Assembly: GCF_030247195.1 (NCBI RefSeq)
Contig: NC_080670.1
Span: 42,827,524-42,891,523 of the forward strand
DNA: 64,000 nucleotides
Direction: 5' to 3'
DNA from: Topomyia yanbarensis
Taxonomy: Eukaryota > Arthropoda > Insecta > Diptera > Culicidae
Below the pieces are notes generated by a model, which was not told the origin of the DNA, did not search any database, and saw only the letters and a list, made by a program, of their open reading frames with translations. How positions within the stretch are numbered: the stretch's first letter is position 1; each line of letters starts with the position of its first letter. Shown piece by piece: positions 34,766 to 49,699 of this stretch. A program made the position numbers and the translations under genes.

Positions 34766-36284
34766 AAATGCATATTCCGTGGCTATTAATGACCTAGATC
34801 TAATAAATTGAGAACGTTGATCACTGTTGTCAATCCAGGAAAGAAGAATCTTGATTATTATTATTTGTTCCGGAACGTTTATTGGATTATTACATTACTA
34901 TATGACAAGAAGTTCATCATCGAGGAGAGTTGAAACAAGGTGTTTCAACTCTCCTAGGTCGAGAAGTAAGGCTTGATCCACAATTTACAATTTATACATC
35001 GCAAAAATGGAAAGAAACGCATACAATTCATAAATGTTAACTCTTAGTCTGCATAATAGTGATATTTTCATGATCGAACATCATTAATATCCTATTTATA
35101 TAAATTTGAAGAAAATAACGAAAAGATACTTTTGCTAATTTTTTGTAGTGTGTTTACTGTACATACTAAACCACTCATTTAACGTAGTTGGCGTGTATTA
35201 GAGGGTTTGTGAGCACGATATAACTAAAACACATGCATTATTGTTTTATCCCAAACGGTACTGTTTCGCTAGTAACGGGCACTGTTTCAACTCTCCTCTG
35301 TTTCAAATCTCCTCGGTTTCCCCTATTTCTCATAATACTGAACAAGTGACAATGTGGTCTATCAATGAAACTGATCCCAAAGTTTTGTAATATTCTTGAA
35401 AGCTTATATAAAATCCCATCTGAAATGATCTTAACCCTGGATTCTACGTGAAAATAATCCGTCCGGAAGATCCGGAACATCCGTAAATCAGGCTAATTCA
35501 TGAATCTAGATCTAGAATTTTAAAACATTTGTTCACGTAGAATTGGCATAAGCTCGTAGTTCCGAGTGAAAAGTCGAACCTATTGGTCACATAATGACCA
35601 TTCGGAAAATCTGAAAAGAAGAGTAGATGTTGCAAACAAATCGTATTTGTGACCGGAACTATTGGTTTCGCAGAAACTTTTCGGAAGATCCACAAAAAAC
35701 TTCAGTTCTAGAACTAGGTTCATGAATTGAGCAGTTATACGGATGTTCCGGTTCTTTCGGACGATTTTCATATAGAATTCAGGTTCAATAGTTGAGTCGA
35801 AGTATGAATATCATTTTAGATGGAATTTTATATAAGCTTTCAAGAATATTACATATTGAGTGACCACTTGTCGCTAGTTCAATATTATAAGAAATACTAT
35901 TATACCGCAGGAATCAGAATCGGAATCGTAATCCAGAACATCCAAGATCGGGCAATCATGTAAAAAATTGATATATACATTCTCGTTTTTGATTTGTTTA
36001 TGATTATTATTAGAATTCTGTCAATAAACCTGTGATTTATGATTACGGTTCTGCATACATTTATGTATGCCAAACATGACTCCATACGGCACCGATTCCC
36101 ACTGGCCAACCGGCTAAAAAACGGTAATATTTACAAAAACTGAAAATTTAAACTCCAACAAACAATTTGGGTACAAGTTTATTTAGATTTGGCTTGAAAT
36201 GTGTCTTAAAACTGAGTTCGAAATCGGGGTCAATATGACCCGCTAACACCTTATTCGTTACAAAAAGTTAACACCTAAAGAAGG

Positions 36285-37230
36285 TTAATATCTATGTCAA
36301 AACTTTTGTTTTTGGCGTGACTAAGGGCTTACCTTTAAATATAAGAGCCCCTTTCTCGAATTTTCGAAAGAAAAGTCGTGTAAGCTTAGGAACCTTTACA
36401 CTGTATCAAAAACTTGCCCGTACAGCATTTACTCCAATAATAAATCATTAGAAAAATGTATTAAGGGAACTCTCCTGAATTCATAGTTTAAGACATTTGG
36501 TGCAGAACGCAGTCCGTTCTGTAGTTCAAATGTCAAATTATGTTGAAAACCAAAAACATTGTTAAAATATTCGCGAGCTTCAAAAAAGCAACGAAACCGA
36601 CATCAAAAAATCGAGGGATTGCCCTTCCTATGATCATTCTCAGGGATAGACCGTTCCAACATCAAATTATGGTCTTGTCAAATTTTGGTCTTGTCAAACT
36701 GCAAATGACGTGAAAACCCAAGATGTACCAGATAAGGTATAGGCATACGTAAAGCGAGAGTTTTGGTTTTACGATTGACAAGATCGACATTGCGTAAATA
36801 CTGATTCACTTCCCAAAAAAGAGGTTAATAAAAACGAAATTAATTAAAACAATGTTTTGAATAGAGAAACTAGTGCTTTCAGCCTCTCAAAGCGTTTGCC
36901 ACCAAAAATATTACTGTGCACACATGCATACACCTTATGCAGATTATCTTGAATCTGTTTTGCGTTTGTCAAATCTGCCAAATCTTCTTATTCTTATCCG
37001 GACACGCTCTTTTTCCTTTTGGGGCTGACCCTCGCAAAAAATTGCACGTACACTTACGACCGTTTCAAAACTTTGTGAAGTAAACAAGTATGTGTCAAAC
37101 AGGTGGAAACAAGTACCCGCGTCGTGTCCTGTAGAATAAGTTTCTGATGATTTCTACAGCATATTCGATAAAATCATTTTTTTTTAGTTTTTCGTGTAAT
37201 CTAAATGTGTTAGATAATTTTATCCGCATA
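36285..37230. other. No gene recognised
   Basis: AT-rich sequence between the foldback element and the Tc1 transposase. Its right part is presumably the 5' flank or left end of the Tc1 element, but I could not identify that element's TIR. Confidence 0.4.
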
Positions 37231-38440
37231 ATGGCCGATTCTCACACCAAAATTCCGCTGGCTAACTGATCGTTGGTAAAAGTTTGTCCGAAATTGCAGG
37301 AACTGCGAATCCGCTCACGATCTTCGGTGCAGTATGTACTTCAGAGCTTCAAAAAAATCTTGTGACTTCTCCCGGAACAGGTCGCAAACCGAAGCTTACA
37401 GATCGTTACGTTTGCATACTTTTACGTGAAATCAAGGAACATCCTAAACAGAGTTCTCCTAAGCTTGCAGATAGACTGATGCGGTGCGACAACATTAAAG
37501 TTAACCCACAAACAATACGCAATGCCCTCCACGATAAAGGATATCGAGGATGCGTGGCGCGTAAATAGCCGTTCATTTTCGCTAAAAATATGAAATGGCT
37601 GTTGGAATACGCCCATGAATATGTGGTAGAACCAGAGAATTTTCGGAACAACGTTATATTTACGGATGAGAGCAAATTTAATATTTTCAGGACTGACGGA
37701 TTGGTTAGAGTGTAGGGCAAACCGAATAATGAGTTAAATCAGAAAAATTGGCGGCCGACAGTAAAGCACGGCAGTGGTCATGTTATGGTGTGGGGTGCCT
37801 TCATTGCAAGTGGTCCAAGAAACTTGAAATTTATCGAATCTACCATGGATATATTCATGTATCTTACATTTTAAAGAACAAGGGACCATCCATAAATGAC
37901 GTAGCATTTTTTGAGTAATTTTAACACCCCCTCCCCCATCGTAGCATTTCGTCACAAACGTCTAAATACCCCCTGGTAATTACGTAGCTTGACGGTAACT
38001 CTCCCCCCACCCCCTGTCTCTGTAAAAAAAAAATTAAAAAATAAAGAACGATGTTAGTTATTCCCCTTTAAAAAAGCTACGTAGCCTGACATGACCCCCT
38101 ACCACCCGTGGTCACACAACATCACTAAATGCAAAACTCCCCCTCCCCCATATAGTGTTACGTCATTTATGAACGATCCCCAATTTAAAAGCTAGTGCGT
38201 GGAAATTAGGCCATGGATATAATTTTCGCTTTGCTCAGGATAATGATCCCAAGCATTCATCGAAGATTGTTAAAGAATGGTTGCTCGACAACGTAACATC
38301 GACGCTCCGACATCTTCCCCCCTCAGCGGACCTAAATCCGATAGAAAATTTGTGGGATCATCTTGAACGAAAAATACTGGAACACCCGATTCAAAATAAG
38401 AATCAGCTGAAGAAGATTCTAGAAAATTCCACCTGAAACA
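37231..38440 (+). pseudogene. Tc1-type transposase (DD34E), broken and split by a MITE
   Basis: Intact Tc1 transposases cut and rejoin element ends. Reading through frame breaks gives an N-terminal helix-turn-helix region starting MADSHTKIPL, then SPGTGRKPKLTDRYV, then FTDESKFNIF (first catalytic D), WGAFIASGPRN, AQDNDPKHSSKIVKEW (second D) and LNPIENLWDHLE (catalytic E). The spacing between the second D and E is 34 residues, the DD34E arrangement of the Tc1 group. Stops near 37270, 37566 and 37713, frameshifts, and a MITE at 37882-38180 inactivate it. The reading ends with a stop near 38435. The element's TIRs were not identified, and a truncated SINE abuts the 3' side. Confidence 0.85.
37882..38180. 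mobile_element. MITE inside the Tc1 gene, PIF/Harbinger-like
   Basis: The ends GGGACCATCCATAAATGACG and CGTCATTTATGAACGATCCC are near-complements. The 3-bp duplication CAA flanks the insert, and removing one CAA plus the element restores the transposase frame at that point. A second copy is at 47651. Three-base duplications are typical of PIF/Harbinger. C-runs (ACACCCCCTCCCCCATCG) are a family hallmark. Confidence 0.85.
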
Positions 38441-38475
38441 ACCCAAAAACTGGCTTATTCGACGAAAAGATGTGA

Positions 38476-38585
38476 ATCTCTTTTAGGAAAATCTCTAACC
38501 CTATGTGCGGGGTTGGGACCCGAACCCAGGTGAGCTGCGTACAAGGAAGGCAATCGATTTACCAACTACGCTATGCCCGTCCCCC
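38476..38585 (-). mobile_element. Feilai-like SINE, truncated copy 3
   Basis: The tRNA-like head is present (GACGGGCATAGCGTAGTTGG; GGGTTCGGGTCCC as B box) together with the TAGAGATTTTCC body, but the CCTCTATAAT tail is missing. GGAA is duplicated in AAGGAAGGCAATCG. It abuts the end of the Tc1 remnant, so it is probably truncated by a later rearrangement. Confidence 0.75.
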
Positions 38586-38949
38586 AAAACAAACATTCGA
38601 ATGTAACGCCATGTATGTATTCGGGGCAAACTAGTGTTGTTGAAATACTAACGAATGCGAAGTTCAGCAGTCATAATTTCAGAAACTTGATCACGGCTTT
38701 CGTAAATCATACAGTTCACGAAATCGTGATCTTTATTCATGAATTTATGAACGAATTTTTTTCGAGCGGGACCGCCGCCGCACGGCATCGTCGTTAAAAT
38801 TGAAAATAATTCAAGCCTGCTGAAGAAGAAATGGGAAGAGAGTGGGGGCAATTAAAACTAGAAAATTGCAATTGTTTCTAATTAAAAATCAATTGGCTGG
38901 TCCTGAAACGGACCGTTGCTTTGTGTTTTATTGTGGGAGTCAACATTTG

Positions 38950-39200
38950 GGGCCGCTCACTGCGAATTCGGTGAGTCAGTTGGATGTATTTCGGTATGAT
39001 GGTTACTTGCTTGGCATGTAGGGCGCATAGATTCGTATCCTCGAACAAATCGACCAAGTAGGCCTTGTTGGCTTTTTGAAGGGCCATCCTGCGCAATCTC
39101 ACGGACCAGACGCTGGAAGGGCACCTTGTAGATTAGTAACTTTTGATAGCAACGAATTTCAGGCAGGGCGAATAGAGGAGCCTTCCCTCTAGTGAGACTT
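38950..39200 (-). pseudogene. Histone H3 pseudogene fragment
   Basis: The minus strand reads [27 protein letters not shown], and then, after a frame change, [39 protein letters not shown] and RIRSERP. This is the H3 histone fold (family: [55 protein letters not shown]). About 13 codons between REIAQD and MALQ are missing, as is most of the N-terminal tail. Only GKAP-like residues remain upstream. The usual stop after RGER-A is lost. No start codon or promoter is visible. It cannot encode a working histone. A retrocopy is possible, although replication-type H3 genes lack introns anyway. Confidence 0.85.
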
Positions 39201-39310
39201 GCGGGCAGTCTGTCATGGTGCGAGAAATGCTGCACTGCTACTGACGATGCAGGCCGGCCGGTAGTACAACGACGGTACAAACTTTTTGGATCAGGTTTTT
39301 CAATTATAGG

Positions 39311-39501
39311 GTGCGGTACTCGAAGTGTAACCAACTTCAGACCGTTCGCGCAGCTGTCGCCAAGCTCCAGACGCCGAAGAAAGCCATTGGCCGAAAGTTG
39401 GCCAAAATACCGGCAAGTCACATTCGGACAGCTTGCGATTCGTGGTTGGCCGACGTAAAACCATAGTCAAGGTAAAAGGTGGTCATATCGAGCAAAAGTG
39501 A
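39311..39501 (+). pseudogene. Mariner-type transposase C-terminal fragment
   Basis: The plus strand reads CNQLQTVRAAVAKLQTPKKA, IGRKLAKIPASHIRTACDSW and, after a one-base frame shift, KTIVKVKGGHIEQK followed by a stop at 39499-39501. The ending, ACDSW then a KGGHIE-like tail, is what I know from mosquito mariner-related (DD37E/D) transposases. No upstream catalytic region was found adjoining it. The family assignment is from memory. Confidence 0.5.
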
Positions 39502-40565
39502 ATTGATTCTGAATTTTTGATTATTTTCACACATTTTATACTTTGAAGTAAATAAAAATAATATGCTATATTACTCCCTAAAGAGAAAATTGGCTTAAAA
39601 CCGTCTTTATGCATGAAGGGCACAAAACCTAACTATAATAAGTCCAGGTGTTTGTATTTCGACTTCGTCTCTTTGGAACCAGGGCACTTGACAAATGCAC
39701 CGGGGTAAGTTAGAAGTCGGTTTAGTGTGTTCACAAGTAGTGTTTCCAATTTTGTACATTTGTCAAGTGCCGTGGTTCTTAAGAGAGAAAGTCAAAACGC
39801 AAACAACTGGACTAGAAATAATGTTCTAAACCGAATTCATGACACCGAGTAGCAGATGTATAGGTATGTATTATCAGTATTATAAGAAATACTCCTGTAC
39901 TCTCGGAATAGGCATTGGAATCGTTATTCATCCAAAATCCATCGTACCAGGTCGTCGGGAAACTCTAAGCTTGCTTATATGACCCTCATATGAAGCTTTC
40001 TTCCTTCAACCCCTTGCTCTTCCTTGAGTAGAGTAGAGTGTCAAGTAGGTAAATTTTTTTGGCGAGCTCGCGTGATGGTATTTTTGCACTGATTTTGACA
40101 AACTAACACTCGTTGGAAAGGTTATACATCTGGCAGGGTTTTGGCAATACTGATGTAATGCCTGGCTAAACATTTTTTCCGGTTTATTTAGGTTATATTC
40201 GAGAGTAAATAAAACAATTCCTAGAAAATCCGCGGTTCAACTTTTATTTGAAGAGTATGAATACTGCAGATCATTTAAACACGAATAACACAAATAATAA
40301 ATGCAATGCATTGACTTAATTCAGGTAAAAGACTGATGAAGTGGCAAATAATGTGAAAAATCATGAAACCGCTGAAGGAAATGCGAATGACTTCTTCGGT
40401 GTCCTCGGCGTCGTCGACAGAGTGTGGAATTGAAGTTGTGCATTCTGGCTTACGTGGCTGCTTAGCTGTGCGACGATCAGGTTTGCACTTCGGAGAATTT
40501 TTTTTGGAATCCTTTTTTTCTCTTTCTCGATTATCTAGTCAACAACGCCTTAAATTATTATATTG
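39502..40565. other. No gene recognised
   Basis: Includes the presumed 3' end of the mariner fragment (AT-rich, to about 39590) and ordinary AT-rich DNA. On the minus strand at 40380-40500 a lysine- and proline-rich frame (KKDSKKNSPKCKPDRRTAKQ) may belong with the psq-like fragment just to its right. Confidence 0.35.
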
Positions 40566-40569
40566 TTAA

Positions 40570-40751
40570 CTCACGCGAAATATCTGACACGCTTTTATTG
40601 AGGACGAGCGCTTTCCTTTCACACGAGCACGCAATGTTTCGAACGGAATGATGAATTGTTTAAAGGCTGATCGAATACTGGCGCCATCTTTATGTCCTCT
40701 TCGCTTAGTTTTGGCGTTTTCGCACAAAATTACGCACAATTTTCCTGTCAA
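40570..40751 (-). pseudogene. psq-type helix-turn-helix fragment (pogo/CENP-B-like or host psq protein)
   Basis: The minus-strand frame reads RRGHKDGASIRSAFKQFIIP, then FETLRARVKGK. The pattern of GASIR-A-KQF-IP-TLR-RVKGK is that of the pipsqueak/pogo DNA-binding helix-turn-helix. A good splice-donor-like GTGAGT follows IFR. A basic, lysine-rich frame lies about 100 bp further along on the same strand. No DDE catalytic domain is nearby. It could be a transposase remnant or an exon of a small DNA-binding protein, and I cannot tell which. Confidence 0.45.
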
Positions 40752-40867
40752 AATAATTCAAATTTACATTTAAGTAGTGACCTACAGATCCCCGAAACTG
40801 TAGACGTATCGTGCCCCCAAGCATATGTTTCATGTTGAGAAACGTATTTTTTCAAAAACCATCTTTG

Positions 40868-40920
40868 AAAACGAAAAAAGCAGTTTTACTGCGAAAAACG
40901 AAAAAAGCAGTAATACTGCG
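40868..40920 (+). repeat. 26/27-bp tandem repeat x 2
   Basis: The unit AAAACGAAAAAAGCAG, then TTTTACTGCG, is repeated once as AAAAACGAAAAAAGCAG, then TAATACTGCG. Confidence 0.85.
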
Positions 40921-40997
40921 CTGCTTGAGTGTCATGAAAATTTTTCCAACGGTGTGGAAAAATTGCTTTCAAAGATGGCCTCTCAACATAATTTTAA

Positions 40998-41960
40998 CCC
41001 TAGAACGTTGCACTTGCGTTTTCCATCCTAGAACGTTGCACTGGGGTACAAATGTACCCCACGCGTTTGATCGCAGTTTTCGCAGGTGAACATGCAAACA
41101 AAATAAATGTATAATACATCATTTTCTTTCTTTTTTAATAGCGAAAACAGCTGTGTATGTGAAAGTATGGAATTTATTGAATCAATGATACATAAATTTG
41201 TTTGAACAAAAAAGTGAAAAAATCGCGGTTTTGACTATTTTTACAAAAAGTACTATAACTTTGCGAATTTTCAACCGATTTTAAAAATCAAATGATTTTA
41301 AAAGTTCAAAGAATGGTCTAGAAACGTTATACAATGGAATTTCGATATTTTTGAAAAGGTGCAATTATTTGGAAAAGTGAAAGTTTAAAAATCGGGTTTT
41401 GGAAAATACCACAAAATGGTGTGGAAATTCAAATTACAAAAATATTTCCGACCAGTAATACACGCATCGTTACTGTTACAGCAGTTACTGTGCACAAATT
41501 ATACTTGCGAACCATTGATTTGAACAACTATAAAAAATAAACAATAAAACAATAAAAATCTGCAAAAATTAGAACGATTTTTTTCTACTTCAAAATTAAA
41601 TTAAATTAATTGAATAAATGAATAAAAACGATTATATAATACTAATTGTTACTTACGTAGTAAAACAACCAGTATTTAAAATAGTATGCTCACGAGTCAC
41701 ATTTGCAGTGACAGCACGAAACCTTACGAAACGCTAACGGCAACCGTACACTGGGGTAATAATGTACCCCACGCCAACTTTGACACCTGCTTCCACGAAG
41801 TCTATAAGCAAACTGGCTATACCACCTTTTCCTACTCTTAATAGGAACTTTAAATTGAATTATGTTTAGGGTACCCGGTCGACGAATGCTGAATTATCGT
41901 CTTCACATGGCTCCAAAGAAGGTGTGGGGTACATTTGTACCCCAGTGCAACGTTCTAGGG
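40998..41960. mobile_element. piggyBac-like MITE with CCCTAGAACGTTGCAC ends
   Basis: CCCTAGAACGTTGCAC at the left and its exact complement at the right are each bordered by TTAA (40994-40997 and 41961-41964). This is the target duplication of piggyBac, whose own termini also begin CCC. The left terminus is duplicated: a second CCTAGAACGTTGCAC starts about 30 bp inside. The palindrome GGGGTACA..TGTACCCC follows it and occurs again at the right end. A related GGGGTAATAATGTACCCC lies near 41756. No transposase frame is present in 963 bp. Confidence 0.85.
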
Positions 41961-41964
41961 TTAA

Positions 41965-46269
<4,305 letters not shown>

Positions 46270-46439
46270 GAGAGTTGTGCTACTGGAGCTGTAGAGCTAG
46301 ATTCTCGGAAGGGCTCCCCGTCAGAATCCAACACTACAATTGCAGACGAGACAGGCAATGTCGCCCACTAAAACACTACTTAAGGTCAATTACAGCGGGC
46401 CATGATTCTGAATGTGAATTTCATTGTATGGTTCAGATA

Positions 46440-47215
46440 TGTGCGGGCGCACGGATTTCGCGTGCGCGTGTATCATCGCGAAGGATTCGAGCATTTGTAC
46501 GTTAACGTATTCGATCGCGTGTGTCGCGTTTGCTAACGTGTATGTAACTTCGCGTGCATGAATTCTATTTTATGACTGTGTTTCTCTTCGCATATCCGCG
46601 TCTGTTGTTGGATGATCGTGCGCGGACCGTGAATATGATATTTCATTTTCGATGTACGGTTCAGATACTAGAATAAATGATCTCTTACATATCACTAGAG
46701 TTCTGTCGCCATGGAACGTGTTGTCTAGTAGATATGAACGTTAGTTTATGATTGGTCCAACCAAATGTATGGACCTAAGTAGCTAGGACGGGGCGTGACC
46801 GATACATTATCGCAAACACACGGGCGTCTGTGGGTTCACGTTTGAGCGTTTGTAACTTCATAAGTACTAAAGCGTTCACCTTATTGCCGGGGTGTTATAA
46901 AGTAAGCGCTATCGCGGGCGTAGGTGTGCGTGGATGATCGCGAAGGGTTTGAGCGTTCGTATGTTAACATACTTGTCGCGTGTGTGTGACTTCTCGTGTA
47001 TACATCCGATTTTGTAACTTTGTGTTCATTCACATATTGTCGCGCGGATCGTCCTTCTTATATTTTTTTGATTTCGGTGTACGGATCACATTCTGACAGG
47101 AACTGAGTTACCCCATATCATTAGAATTCCCGGTCATGTCGCCATGGAACGTGTTATCTGGTAGATACGGGCATTATTACTTAACTGGTCCAGCTGAAGG
47201 CGTGTGTATAATGAC
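46440..47215 (+). repeat. CpG-rich tandem duplication, two units
   Basis: Blocks at 46450-46790 recur at 46905-47215 with an offset of 433-462 bp: ATCATCGCGAAGGATTCGAG against ATGATCGCGAAGGGTTTGAG; GTTAACGTA against GTTAACATA; TCGCGTGTGT; GTGTACGG; and GTCGCCATGGAACGTGTT in both. TCGCG and CGTGTG words are frequent, unlike the surrounding AT-rich DNA. No reading frame spans a unit. Confidence 0.75.
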
Positions 47216-47650
47216 AGTATAAGACTCGAATATAAAAGATAAGAGGCAATTGATGAGAGATGTAGTAGATTGGACAGGTACAAGATACAACTAAAATTAT
47301 GACCATCACATGACAAAACACTACCAATACTTGAATAGAAAACCAGCATACATAGCATATACTTTCTCATTTATCTATTCCTTTCTTGGTTGATTGTTGG
47401 TTGTGTGCTAGTAAATAGAGGAAAGGATAGAACAAAAAAGGCTCACATCAGCCCTCACGGCCTCCTCGATACACCACTATCGAGGCGTATTGTAATCAAC
47501 ATTTTAAGGCGGGCTACTTATATAAATCAAAACCTCAGTAGTCATAAAGATTGGTGGATTTTTAACATGAGAACTAGTAATAGAACTTGGTGAAAATCGA
47601 AACTAAAAAGAGCTAAGATCCTTATATTTAGATAACTCTATTGAATCTAT

Positions 47651-47967
47651 GAGATCATCCATAAATGATGTAGCTTTTTTTAATGATTTTTAACACCCCC
47701 CTCCCCCATCGTAGCATTTCGTCACAAATGTCTAAATAAACCCCCCCCCCCCCACCCTGGTAATTACATAGCTTGACGGCAACTCTTCCCCCCTTGTCAC
47801 CGTAAAAATTAATAAAAGAACGCGGTGTTAATTAGATGAAACGGGTAAGGTTGTCGTGACATCAGGTCAACCCCTATTCCCCTTTAAAAAGCTGTCGTCA
47901 CACATCATCACAAAATAAAAAACCTCCCCCTCCCCCATATAATGCTACGTCATTCATGGATGGTCCC
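47651..47967. mobile_element. PIF/Harbinger-like MITE, second copy
   Basis: Same family as 37882-38180: ATCATCCATAAATGATGTAG at the left, TCATGGATGGTCCC at the right, and the shared interior CCCCCTCCCCCATCGTAGCA. TAT flanks both ends (47648-47650 and 47968-47970), again a 3-bp duplication. It contains a run of 14 C. Confidence 0.85.
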
Positions 47968-48373
47968 TATTGCGGATTGATGATGTTTACAATACCGTCA
48001 ATCTCATCAACCTACGGGAGGGAAAAAATTTGTTTATAATTTCATAACAAAAATATCTCAATTTGGTGAACATTTAAAAAAAACATGGCAAAGTTTCTGA
48101 AATCATGAGTAATGAACTTCGTATTCATGCAAGGACGTAACCAACCATTGGGTCAGAAAGTCCTGGGCTCCCCCGAAACCAAATTCAAAAACCTATTTTA
48201 ATCCACTTCTAATGGTAATGGATGCCCCCCCCCGTCCCAATAAAACTTTGATACGGGTCCAAGTACGTTCGTAACCCGACACCTTAGCCGGTGGAAGTAG
48301 GTTCAGTTGAAGGCTCCTGACTAGCACCGATCCGGCTCTGAACGCGGTACGCCATTAAGGACCGTGACGACCC

Positions 48374-49690
48374 TTGCATGCGACCTCACTGCTCGCAAAG
48401 GTAATGCGGCTTGAAGTTGGGACCCAAAAAGCATGCAAGAAGCCAAACACAATAAAAATTAAAAAAAATAACGGAGCAAGTGTGGTGAACCCGTTTGCCA
48501 AAGGTAGGCTAGCGAGGTCGCCGACCCAGCATAACGAACAAGTGCAACATCAACTGCAACCGCAACAGCAGCGGCATCTAGAACAGCCCAGGGAGGCCAT
48601 ATTGAGCACACGCGGTGACAAACCAATGGGACGTCAAGGAAAGCTAGGGTTTCAGGTGAGCACGCCAAAACCAAGCATTACCCTAGATGACCAGCAGTCT
48701 GGGTTACCTAAATTGACGAAGTTGAGACAAAAAATCGAAGAACTCTACGAATTCGTGAAAAGCAAGGGCAACGTGCACGGGCAGATCAAGGGTCTAGTGA
48801 TTAGCATCAAATCCGCCGTAGCAAGAGCCGAATGCGAACAGATGGCGTTACCAGAGCGAGCTGAAAGCGCCGAAAAGACGCTGAAGACCACGAAAATAGC
48901 GAAAGCAGAAGCCTATGAGACGCTGAAGGGTGAGAAAGAAGTAAGAGAAACGCCAGAAGAGGAGGGGAAACCGAAGAAGCCCAAGAAAGTCGGTGAAGGA
49001 CAACGAAACAGCCAACAATCGCAGGCGAACCGCAGAAACCGCAGAAGAGAAGAGGAAAAACAAATAGTAGTGGGGAAAAGAACAAAATGAAGAAAGAAGA
49101 CCTTCGGCCACGCCAGCAGACGCATAGGGGATACACTCTAGTCATCAAAGCAAACGACGGCGTGACATCAGCTACGATCCTCAACACGGTGAGAGAGGAT
49201 CCCAAGCTGAAGGAGCTGGGGAAGAACGTTATAAGAACCAGGCGTACTCTGAAAGGCGAAATGCTGTTCGAGCTGAAGAAAGATACATTGATCAAGAGCC
49301 TGGTGTTTCGGGAACTCAAGGCAGAAGCGAATGTTAGAGCTTTAGTTCAGGAAGTAGTGATCGAGTGCAGGAATCTGCACGAGATCACAACGGAAGACGA
49401 AGTGAGAAGTGCGCTAATAGAGCAACGTAACTTGGAGAAAGAGCAGATATCAATCAGATTGAGGAAGGCGTACAGTGGCACACAGACAGCAGTGATACGC
49501 TTAGACCCTACCGCAGCCAACAAGCTCATGTCGACCAGTAAGATCACAATCGGACAGATCTAATCTGTGCAGAAAATGTGGCGAGAAGAGACACGTTGCT
49601 AGAGACTGCACAAAGCAACCAAAGTGCTTGCTCTGCACAAATGGGGAAGCCCACATGACGGGAGGATTCTTATGTCTAGAGTACAGAAAG
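48374..49690 (+). pseudogene. R1-clade ORF1 (Gag-like), frameshifted
   Basis: The first part (48374-49090) is lysine-, glutamate- and glutamine-rich and probably coiled (LRQKIEELYEFV; ERAESAEKTLKTTKIAKAEA). The second part (49087-49563) reads YTLVIKANDGVTSATILNTV and LKELGKNVIRTRRTLKGEML, the conserved R1-type Gag core. A frame change near 49085 and another near 49560 separate these from the zinc knuckle CRKCGEKRHVARDC (CX2CX4HX4C), which is followed by CLLCTNGEAH. In intact elements this protein binds the element RNA. Confidence 0.75.
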
Positions 49691-49699
49691 GCGAAGGTA

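Larger units (their letters stand above)
33201..35323. mobile_element. TA-flanked MITE with GTTGAAACA repeats, interrupted twice over
   Basis: The left end GTGGGGGAGACCGAGGAG, then GGTTGAAACA, matches the complement of the right end (GGGGAAACCGAGGAGATTTG read inwards). TA is on both sides. GAGTTGAAACA-type words recur subterminally (33420, 33441, 34921, 34940, 35281). Net of its nested insert it would be about 1.0 kb. It lies in the left arm of the big foldback element. Confidence 0.8.
31287..36284. mobile_element. Large foldback element, piggyBac-like ends, host of a five-element nest
   Basis: The outer TIRs are CCTTCTTTAGGTGTT (31287) and its complement ending at 36284. The flanks are TTAT and TTAA. 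TTAA is the piggyBac target, and the left flank differs by one base. GGGGTCAATATGACCC lies inside each end. Removing later insertions leaves a long palindrome centred near 35605: 35345-35590 pairs with 35620-35880, and 32935-33200 pairs with 35890-36180 (for example GGCCAGTGGGAATCGG against CCGATTCCCACTGGCC). Two independent nested insertions break the left arm. There is no transposase frame. Confidence 0.75.

Noticed and set aside
38957..39421. 154-codon minus-strand frame as a single protein
   Set aside because: Only part of it matches histone H3, then it runs out of frame. The rest is the antisense of the mariner fragment. Annotated as an H3 pseudogene instead.
47735..47752. Run of 14 C as a regulatory or G-quadruplex site
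   Set aside because: Homopolymer expansion within a MITE whose sister copy has a shorter run. No quadruplex-type spacing.
48459..49319. Minus-strand frames rich in F, L and S opposite the R1 ORF1
   Set aside because: Antisense shadows of the lysine- and glutamate-rich Gag-like sequence.
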